This document shows, piece by piece, positions 54,231 through 61,320 of a stretch of 64,000 nt of DNA. Both the position numbers and the translations under genes were made by a program. How positions within the stretch are numbered: the stretch's first letter is position 1; every line of letters starts with the position of its first letter. The stretch is from Pseudobacteriovorax sp. GTDB lineage: Bacteria; Bdellovibrionota_B; Oligoflexia; Oligoflexales; Oligoflexaceae. The stretch covers positions 1 to 64,000 of the forward strand of contig JABSRP010000015.1 of the NCBI GenBank assembly GCA_013215145.1, in the 5' to 3' direction. Below the pieces are notes generated by a model. That model saw nothing but the letters and a program-made list of their open reading frames with translations, was not told the origin of the DNA and ran no database searches.

Positions 54231-56048
54231 ATGATTTCACAGTTAGAGAAGGTTAAAAACAGGGTAGCGGACCGCAGTGCTCGATTGCGATCCGACTATG
54301 AGGACCGTATGAAAGAGGCATGGGATGCGGGACCTAGTCGCACAAGCCTTTCTTGCGGAAACCTAGCTCACGGTTTTGCAGCCTGTTCGTCGTCTGATAA
54401 AGATGCGCTGAAAAAGCCTGTTCCTAATATCGCCATAGTTTCAGCCTACAATGACATGCTTTCTGCTCATCAACCCTTTGAGCGGTTTCCTCGCATCATC
54501 AAAGAGGCGGTTGCAGAGAAGGGTGCTGTCGCTCAATTTGCTGGAGGTGTCCCGGCTATGTGTGACGGGGTGACTCAAGGTCAGCCCGGAATGGAATTGA
54601 GCCTGTTTAGTCGCGATACGATAGCCCTTAGTACGGCCGTAGCATTATCACACAACATGTTTGATGGAGCGATATGCTTAGGTGTTTGTGATAAAATCGT
54701 CCCGGGAATGCTTGTTGGAGCACTAAGCTTCGGTCATCTCCCTACAATCTTTTTACCCGCAGGTCCTATGGAAACGGGTTTACCTAACAAGGAAAAAGCT
54801 AGGGTTCGGGAGCTCTTTGCCAAGGGAGAAGTAGGGCGCGATGAGCTACTAGAAGCTGAATCAAAATCATACCATTCTCCGGGTACTTGTACTTTTTACG
54901 GGACCGCCAACACCAATCAAATGTTGATGGAGTTTATGGGACTACATCTGCCGGGATCGTCTTTTGTAAATCCTTCAGACCCACTGCGCGATGCTTTGAC
55001 GAAATTTGGCTCTCAACTCATCACCGAGCGGGGACCAAGTGCAAACATTCAGCGACCCCTTTACGAAATCGTTACAGTAGAGGCCATTTTAAACGGAATC
55101 GTCGGCCTTTTGGCGACTGGTGGATCCACGAATCTGACCATTCATCTCATCGCCATGGCGCGGGCTGCTGGTATTGTTATCGACTGGAATGATATGGCAG
55201 AACTTTCTTCAGTGGTGCCACTATTGACTAGGGTATATCCCAATGGTTCGGCTGACGTGAATCAGTTTCACGCAGCTGGTGGATTGCCACTCACGATCAA
55301 AGAATTACTGCGACGTGGCCTGCTATTCAATGACGTTAAGACAGTCATAGGAGAGGGTTTGGATGCCTACACTAAAGACCCCAAACTTGGAAGCGATGGA
55401 GAAGTTCATTGGCAAGATGGCCCAGATGGGACCCTTGATTCTGAGATAATCAAAACTCATGGCGAACAGTTTCAAGCTCAGGGTGGACTGCAGTTGCTTA
55501 CAGGAAACTTAGGTCGAGCCATCACTAAGGTGTCCGCTGTAGAACCTCAGTATCGCAAGCTTACAGCTCCTGCGAGAGTCTTTTGTAGTCAAGAAGCCGT
55601 ATTAGATGCCTATAAGGCGGGTGAGCTACACAAAGACGTTATTATCGTTTTAAAGATGCAAGGTCCCAAGGCAAATGGTATGCCAGAGCTGCACAAACTT
55701 ACGCCGGCTCTTGGTGTACTACAAGGGCTCGGGCATAAGGTGGCATTGGTAACGGATGGTCGTATGTCTGGTGCTTCTGGAAAGGTTCCGGCCGCTATTC
55801 ATTTAACGCCAGAGGCTATTGAGGGAGGACCCATCGGACTCATTAACGATGACGATATGGTAGTCTTTGATGCGGAAAAAGGAACGCTGCTTGTAGAAGC
55901 GGAATTGACGACTGAAAGAGCACGGGTTCAGAATCTACCTCAGCAAGGTCACGGAGTCGGTAGAGAGTTGTTTGCCAGCTTTCGAAAAAACGTTAGCGGA
56001 GCTGAAAAGGGTGCCTCCTCTTTGTTCGATGAAGGAAGTCTGTCATGA
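54231..56048 (+). CDS. edd: 6-phosphogluconate dehydratase
   Basis: Converts 6-phosphogluconate to KDPG, the committing step of the Entner-Doudoroff route. The 605-aa IlvD/Edd-family protein has iron-sulfur-ligand cysteine segments [14 protein letters not shown] and C-D-K-I-V-P-G-M near residues 105-165, and [13 protein letters not shown] near 220. It starts 29 bases after pgl and its stop overlaps glk (ATGA). Confidence 0.96.
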   Translation: MISQLEKVKNRVADRSARLRSDYEDRMKEAWDAGPSRTSLSCGNLAHGFAACSSSDKDALKKPVPNIAIVSAYNDMLSAHQPFERFPRIIKEAVAEKGAVAQFAGGVPAMCDGVTQGQPGMELSLFSRDTIALSTAVALSHNMFDGAICLGVCDKIVPGMLVGALSFGHLPTIFLPAGPMETGLPNKEKARVRELFAKGEVGRDELLEAESKSYHSPGTCTFYGTANTNQMLMEFMGLHLPGSSFVNPSDPLRDALTKFGSQLITERGPSANIQRPLYEIVTVEAILNGIVGLLATGGSTNLTIHLIAMARAAGIVIDWNDMAELSSVVPLLTRVYPNGSADVNQFHAAGGLPLTIKELLRRGLLFNDVKTVIGEGLDAYTKDPKLGSDGEVHWQDGPDGTLDSEIIKTHGEQFQAQGGLQLLTGNLGRAITKVSAVEPQYRKLTAPARVFCSQEAVLDAYKAGELHKDVIIVLKMQGPKANGMPELHKLTPALGVLQGLGHKVALVTDGRMSGASGKVPAAIHLTPEAIEGGPIGLINDDDMVVFDAEKGTLLVEAELTTERARVQNLPQQGHGVGRELFASFRKNVSGAEKGASSLFDEGSLS

Positions 56049-57010
56049 ACCATTATTTAGTTGGTGATATTGGTGGCACTAACGCCCGTTTCGGTTTATC
56101 GACCATCGAAGGGGGCGAAGTCTTTGGAATTGAAACCTTCAAAGGCGAGGATTACCCCTCTCTTTATGACTCAGTTAAGACGTTTTTGAGTAAGGCACAG
56201 TGTACCGTTTTGCCGAAGCGTGCCTGTTTCGCAGTGGCCTCTCCGATATTAGGTGATCGAGTTGACTTTACCAATAGTTCTTGGAGCTTTTCCACTAGCC
56301 AGCTAAAGTCTCAACTTGGGCTGGAAAAGCTTAAGGTTATTAATGATTTCGAGGCGATTGCATGCTCCATTCCTTTTCTTACAGAAACCGATAAATTTCA
56401 GATTGGTGGGAGGGCAGAAAATCTTAGTAAGCCCTTAGCTATCTTAGGTCCGGGAACCGGTTTAGGTATGGCTGGTTTGATACCCTACAAAAACAGTTTC
56501 ATTCCCTTGCCAACTGAAGGTGGGCACGCTGCCTTTTGCCCTTCAACGCCTCGAGAAGAAGCGATAAAAAAAGTTTTGGAAAAAAAGTACGGATTTGTAT
56601 CAAATGAAACGTTGCTTTCTGGATCTGGTTTACTTTTGATCTATAAAACTCTAAGCTCCTTGGAAAATCATTCACCTAAAGCTGAGAGTAATGAAGAACT
56701 AGCTGAGCTTTTTGCTTCTGGTAATGATGTGCTGGCATTAGAAGCCTACCAGATATTTTTTGGGATTATGGGCTCAATTGCAGGCGACTTTGCGCTTCAG
56801 ACCGGTGCTCAAGGAGGAGTCTACATAGGGGGTGGTATCGCTCCTAGGTATTTAGATGCCATTGTAAATTCCGACTTTAGAAAAAGGTTTGAAAGTAAAG
56901 GGCGATTCCAATCCTATGTTGAGGATATTGCTTGTCACATAATAACCGCGGAACAACCTGGGCTTATCGGCGCTTCGGCAGTTCTCGATGATGAAGGAGA
57001 CCAATATTGA
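56045..57010 (+). CDS. glk: Glucokinase
   Basis: Phosphorylates intracellular glucose with ATP. The 321-aa Glk-type protein has the phosphate-binding [10 protein letters not shown] near residues 7-16, the [10 protein letters not shown] block near 136-145, the E-G-G-H-A-A-F segment, and G-G-G-I-A-P near the C-terminus. It is placed inside the Entner-Doudoroff operon, as in several proteobacteria, and would act on glucose released by the GH15 enzyme. Confidence 0.95.
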   Translation: MNHYLVGDIGGTNARFGLSTIEGGEVFGIETFKGEDYPSLYDSVKTFLSKAQCTVLPKRACFAVASPILGDRVDFTNSSWSFSTSQLKSQLGLEKLKVINDFEAIACSIPFLTETDKFQIGGRAENLSKPLAILGPGTGLGMAGLIPYKNSFIPLPTEGGHAAFCPSTPREEAIKKVLEKKYGFVSNETLLSGSGLLLIYKTLSSLENHSPKAESNEELAELFASGNDVLALEAYQIFFGIMGSIAGDFALQTGAQGGVYIGGGIAPRYLDAIVNSDFRKRFESKGRFQSYVEDIACHIITAEQPGLIGASAVLDDEGDQY

Positions 57011-57666
57011 ATTCGAATGTAGTTGCAGCAAACTCTAAGGATATGGAAGGCTTGTTGAGGACAAGCTCGGTTGTCCCAGTTCTGACCATAAACCATATTG
57101 ATGATGCCGTACCTTTATCGAATGCACTTGTTCGTGGCGGACTACCAAATATTGAAGTCACCTTAAGAACAGACTGCTCTATTCAAGCTGTGTCTGAAAT
57201 TAAAGAGCACGTGCCCGATGCTATCGTGGGCGGTGGGACTGTGATCACAAAAGACGACTTGGATCGATTAAAAGATGCTGGCGCGAGTTTTGCGGTTAGT
57301 CCTGGTATCATGCCGGAACTTTTGAGTCACGCGACTAAAATTGGTCTTCCGTATTTGCCAGGCATAAGTACTGTTTCCGAGTTGATGTTAGGAATTTCAG
57401 AAGGCTACCGATGCTTTAAGTTTTTCCCAGCAGAAGCCTCTGGTGGCGTCAAGGCTTTGAAGTCATTTGCTGGACCCTTTGGAGATATTACCTTCTGTCC
57501 TACAGGTGGAATCAACCGGACTAATTTTCAAGATTATTTAGCTCTTCCAAACATTCTTTGTGTTGGCGGTTCTTGGGTTGTGCCAAAAGAGGCTGTAACC
57601 CAAAAAGACTGGAACCTGATTCAGGAGCTAACTAGAGAGACGGTAGGACTAACCCAGTCTGCCTAG
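57007..57666 (+). CDS. eda: KDPG aldolase
   Basis: Cleaves KDPG to pyruvate and glyceraldehyde-3-phosphate. The 219-aa protein has V-P-V-L-T-I near residue 23, G-G-L-P-N-I-E-V-T-L-R-T near 44-55, G-G-G-T-V-I near 77, and F-K-F-F-P-A-E-A-S-G-G near 137-147, whose Lys forms the Schiff base. The TTG at 57007 overlaps the glk stop and has GAAGGAG seven bases upstream; a later ATG at residue 13 is an alternative. Confidence 0.95.
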   Translation: MNSNVVAANSKDMEGLLRTSSVVPVLTINHIDDAVPLSNALVRGGLPNIEVTLRTDCSIQAVSEIKEHVPDAIVGGGTVITKDDLDRLKDAGASFAVSPGIMPELLSHATKIGLPYLPGISTVSELMLGISEGYRCFKFFPAEASGGVKALKSFAGPFGDITFCPTGGINRTNFQDYLALPNILCVGGSWVVPKEAVTQKDWNLIQELTRETVGLTQSA

Positions 57667-57744
57667 CAAACTGGGAAAATGTCATGATCTAAAGGGTGCG
57701 TGTTTAGCGTTGAGCAAATTGTGTGTTGCTTTAGTGGATGACTC

Positions 57745-58374
57745 TCAGAGCTCCTTAAGGCCTATGCGCATATCCTTGAATGCATATGTCGTACTCGTAT
57801 TGGGAAGTAAGCTGCCTTCAGACGAAACATGAATGCCCTCGCGGCACTTCTCGCCTGGCAAGCTCACTTCGGCCAAACTAACTTTTCCAGAGTCCTTAAC
57901 CTTGAAGTCGCTGACTTTTTCAAAAGTCGTTCCCCACTCTGCTTTGGCGGTTTTTCCGTAGCAACGTACCATGAGCTTAAGCCGACAGCTACCTTTGGAT
58001 TCTAGATTGCTGTGAAGGCATTCATAGTTGTTTTCGAAGATGACGCGATAGTTTTTTTGAGGATTTAAGTGATCGCTTGCAAAACTCAACTCGGAGATTA
58101 AAACAGAGCGTTTTTTAGCGTCTTCTGTCGGAGTCAGCGTGACTTTTCCGTTTATAGATTTAGTCTCTGCCCATGGACTAAATACCCATCTAGAAAAGTT
58201 TTTGCTGTTTGCGTATGCATAGAACTTATCGGTATTATGTGGTTGGTTAAGCTCCTCACCCTTGAAGATAGCGGGTTTGTCTCCCACTGGAATCGGTGTA
58301 TTCGCCCCCATCGATAGCGCTGGTAAAATAAGGCAAGAGGACAGGAAAACCGTGCGAAGCAGACTTACAAACAT
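57745..58374 (-). CDS. Exported beta-sandwich-like protein, unknown
   Basis: A 209-aa protein with a signal peptide (about 1-24, cleavage after S-M-G-A). The mature region is rich in beta-type alternation and contains four Cys residues (near C119-C127, C137 and C176), in a pattern recalling carbohydrate-binding or lectin-like sandwiches. No family is recognised. It follows the Entner-Doudoroff operon on the opposite strand, and a role in polysaccharide metabolism is only a guess. Confidence 0.6.
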   Translation of the reverse strand: MFVSLLRTVFLSSCLILPALSMGANTPIPVGDKPAIFKGEELNQPHNTDKFYAYANSKNFSRWVFSPWAETKSINGKVTLTPTEDAKKRSVLISELSFASDHLNPQKNYRVIFENNYECLHSNLESKGSCRLKLMVRCYGKTAKAEWGTTFEKVSDFKVKDSGKVSLAEVSLPGEKCREGIHVSSEGSLLPNTSTTYAFKDMRIGLKEL

Positions 58375-58471
58375 AATGTACTCTCCTTATGATGTTGACC
58401 ATATAAGTAATCGTTTAGTAATCAAGGTTAGCACAGTTTCATTGCAAAGAGTACGAACTAAGTAAATTCAG

Positions 58472-60214
58472 CTAATGCGATTCGATGATATTGCTGAGAG
58501 ATCTCTTCAGATTAGAGGCGCTCTCACGGTGTATGGTGTCCTCTATCTTATCTCTGACACGACGAGATTTATAGCTTTTGTAGCTTTTCCCAATGCCCTT
58601 GACGAGGATGGATTTCACTTGAATGGTACCCAATTGGGGCCACTCGTTCAGGATTGCTAAAGTCTGGGCTTCTGTCAGTTCAAAGAACTGTAGCGCCCTA
58701 GCCGCAGCAAGGCTTGAGGAAAACCTGGGATCACTGAGAAATTGAGAAAGAGTCGGAAACGTCTGTGGAAGGAAACGGCTTGCAAACAGAGCGGCTTCTC
58801 GCACATCATCGTTGTCGTGAGCGTAATAAGGTTTGATATGGGTGGCTATTCCAGGATGTCCTGTATTACCAAGAGCCCTAAGAATCACTGCGATATCTTT
58901 GTCGGTTTGCGCAGCATAGAGTAGGCTTATTAGGTATTCTAATACTTCGTTGCTGTTGGTTCGTGCTGCAATCATTCCGAGGCTGTACACGGCATTATTT
59001 TTGATAGAGCTTGTTTTACCATTCTCCTTCTGATGTTTCAGATAGTCGATGATCTCGGGCGTTGATGCTCGCGCCATTCCTAATGCAGTTTGACCAAAGA
59101 TCTTATCACCCTCCTCGCTTAACTGCTTTATTATGTCAAGTTGGGTCGATAGGGCCTCATACGAAGCATTTTGGCTAAGAGCCTGGATCCACAGTTTATC
59201 GGTCTTTGAGAGTTCATCGTCGGAAACGAACTCTGATATGGCTTCCAATCGCTCTTTGTTAAGCGTGACCCAAGAACGCATCTTCTGAAATCGACTACCT
59301 TGGTCTTCCTCTGATGTAGACAAATCTTCAAAACTATTCGAGCCAAGTATCACCTTAGCTGTTTCAGAGTTTTCGGCACCCTGATTTTGTCCCGTACGGC
59401 TAACAAACTTTTTTGATTTGGCGAAATTATCAAGATACCTAGCGATGGATTCGGCTGATAGATCCTGATCTGCCTTTCGTTTTGTCTCAATTATGATTTG
59501 ACCTTGATAGTTGTACGAACCTGCTTTAGTAAGTTGTGTCTTCGTAAGAATCGACGATGAAAACATGGGCAGCTTATGGAGTATAACGATGGAGTTGTTT
59601 GTGTTGGTGATGTCGGCCAAGCTATACGATTTTCGAACAGTTGGTTTGCGACTTTCGTAGCTAGCAACATAGGCCTGATCTTGCGAGTTTTCCGTACATT
59701 CCCAATTAGAGTCCACAGGGGAGTTTGGGTTGCAGTGAACAAAGATTCTGACAACATCTCGGATGATGTTAACCGCTGACTCAGAAATTTTTTGATGGTG
59801 CATGATGCTATGATCGTCAGGGAGCGTAAGAGAAAAAACTCCGTTTTTCAACTGTTCCATCATAAGCTCAATGTTATCTTGAGACCCGAGATGATTACTT
59901 TCTATTTCCGATAGAGTCAGTGAATAATGATAAATGCGGCCTTTGCTTGATTCGAGACACGTCCGTTGCAGTTCGCCTGATGCCTTGATGAAATAGTCAG
60001 TACTGGAATTGTTGGAGTTAACTTTTAGAACACCGTTGCTCGTATAATCAATCGAGTTAGTTTCCACGCGATTATACGAGCAAAACTCTGATTCTTGGTT
60101 TGGTTTCGATTTGCTCAGAGTCTTGTTGGATGGATGAGATGAATCGTAATTAGCATACAGAAAAAGAATAATAACAAGACTTGTTGGGATAGTAAGGATC
60201 AGGGCTTTTTTCAT
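58472..60214 (-). CDS. HEAT-repeat membrane-anchored protein, vitellogenin-N-like
   Basis: A 580-aa protein anchored by an N-terminal helix (about residues 5-22). Residues 50-270 are beta-rich; residues 310-570 form HEAT-like helical pairs (for example N-N-A-V-Y-S-L-G-M-I-A-A-R-T-N and V-I-L-R-A-L-G-N-T-G-H-P-G-I-A). A beta domain followed by HEAT repeats recalls the N-terminal module of vitellogenin-like lipid-transport proteins, but this is pattern resemblance only. ATG 60214 has GGAAG upstream. It is the second gene of a two-gene operon. Confidence 0.68.
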   Translation of the reverse strand: MKKALILTIPTSLVIILFLYANYDSSHPSNKTLSKSKPNQESEFCSYNRVETNSIDYTSNGVLKVNSNNSSTDYFIKASGELQRTCLESSKGRIYHYSLTLSEIESNHLGSQDNIELMMEQLKNGVFSLTLPDDHSIMHHQKISESAVNIIRDVVRIFVHCNPNSPVDSNWECTENSQDQAYVASYESRKPTVRKSYSLADITNTNNSIVILHKLPMFSSSILTKTQLTKAGSYNYQGQIIIETKRKADQDLSAESIARYLDNFAKSKKFVSRTGQNQGAENSETAKVILGSNSFEDLSTSEEDQGSRFQKMRSWVTLNKERLEAISEFVSDDELSKTDKLWIQALSQNASYEALSTQLDIIKQLSEEGDKIFGQTALGMARASTPEIIDYLKHQKENGKTSSIKNNAVYSLGMIAARTNSNEVLEYLISLLYAAQTDKDIAVILRALGNTGHPGIATHIKPYYAHDNDDVREAALFASRFLPQTFPTLSQFLSDPRFSSSLAAARALQFFELTEAQTLAILNEWPQLGTIQVKSILVKGIGKSYKSYKSRRVRDKIEDTIHRESASNLKRSLSNIIESH

Positions 60215-60228
60215 AGAGTCTTCCGATG

Positions 60229-60255
60229 CTCCTCCCCTCATGCTGAGAGGAGGAG
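60229..60255 (-). other. Intercistronic hairpin before the HEAT-repeat gene
   Basis: CTCCTCCCCTCA (60229-60240) and TGAGAGGAGGAG (60244-60255) form a 12-bp stem with one mismatch and a three-base loop. It lies 15 bases before the ATG on the minus strand, between the two genes. It could limit translation or mark partial termination. Confidence 0.45.
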
Positions 60256-60269
60256 ATTATAGGTCTTAA

Positions 60270-61106
60270 CTAGAGGTTTAGCGGTACATCAACTTCAATA
60301 TCGAAAGCGTTGTCCGTGCGGCTATATCCATCCCAATTGAACAAATCAGTCTCATATTCTCGGCTAAAACCAGCAACGCTTGCTTCAGCAAAAACAGATA
60401 TTCTTCCATCTAAAGCTTCGAATTCGTTTGTAGCATTTGCCGTAAAGACGAGCTTGTCGAAGTTAACTTGATCGATTGCCAGGTTGAGACGAGCATCGAA
60501 ACTATCATTCACCATGGTCATCTCACCGCTGGCCTTCACTGATGCAAATCCAACATCAATACCACCATTTGCAAATACACTAGTATCTACATAAGGATTG
60601 GCTCCAACATCGAGAGCTCCGATTTGTAACGTGGCATCATAATTTAGCCCAGCTTCGCCAACGATTCCATATTCCACACTAACTGGGACAGGACCAACCA
60701 TAACAATTTCTTCTTGGCTCATGGATATCGGGAAGTCAAAACTATCGGAATAGCCGATTTCAGCGATCTCTTCATATTTGAATTCTTGAACTACCATGCC
60801 AACGACAGTGACAATAGTCTCTACTGAGAAGGTTCGTCTGTCCTTGAGAGCTACTTCTGCGATAGCATCCACAGCTTCGATGCTAATACCACGAAAGTCG
60901 GCTACGGCTCCTGCATGAACCTCACCTCGTAATAAATTGCAGTTGCGCTCGAGATGTAGGTCGGCAAAAAACAAGGCGGAAATCTCATCATTTCCGGTTG
61001 TGGTTTCGTATGGCCAATAATTGATTTCTGAAGGGCAGTCGGCCGCTGATAAACCAGTTGTCGCCATAAGGCAAGCAGTCGCAAGGATTCCCGATAGAGG
61101 CTTCAT
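60270..61106 (-). CDS. Exported beta-rich protein, unknown
   Basis: A 278-aa protein with a signal peptide (about residues 1-22, cleavage L-S-A-A-D). The mature part consists of long beta-type alternation with many Asp/Glu and Val/Ala, without Cys besides C24 and C57. It is likely periplasmic or outer-membrane. It precedes the HEAT-repeat gene in one transcript, suggesting that the two products act together. Confidence 0.65.
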   Translation of the reverse strand: MKPLSGILATACLMATTGLSAADCPSEINYWPYETTTGNDEISALFFADLHLERNCNLLRGEVHAGAVADFRGISIEAVDAIAEVALKDRRTFSVETIVTVVGMVVQEFKYEEIAEIGYSDSFDFPISMSQEEIVMVGPVPVSVEYGIVGEAGLNYDATLQIGALDVGANPYVDTSVFANGGIDVGFASVKASGEMTMVNDSFDARLNLAIDQVNFDKLVFTANATNEFEALDGRISVFAEASVAGFSREYETDLFNWDGYSRTDNAFDIEVDVPLNL

Positions 61107-61263
61107 TTCGTCAATCTCCCAATAAATAATTTTTGTCGAGGATAGGGCAGTCGTCCACCGAACTCAATAAAGTCTTAGTTAGAAAAATGTGAATATATCT
61201 ATTCTGAGAATTGCGGTAGGGTTTTGCGTCGAAATACTGATATAAGCGGAAATTTAGATAGAA

Positions 61264-61299
61264 TTGCACAGTCTCGAAACTTTTTTTGAGACTATGCAA
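61264..61299. other. Long hairpin after the amylase gene
   Basis: TTGCA-C-AGTCTCGAAA and TTTTGAGACT-A-TGCAA form a 16-position stem (one mismatch and one G-U) around a CTTT loop. It lies just downstream of the amylase on its strand. A U-rich tail is only partly present, so a terminator is possible, not proved. Confidence 0.45.
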
Positions 61300-61320
61300 A
61301 CTGATTTTTGTGGGAATCTG

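Noticed and set aside
57653-57675. CCCAGT...ACTGGG stem overlapping the eda stop
   Set aside because: Only six plus three pairs with mismatches and no T-run; not a convincing terminator.
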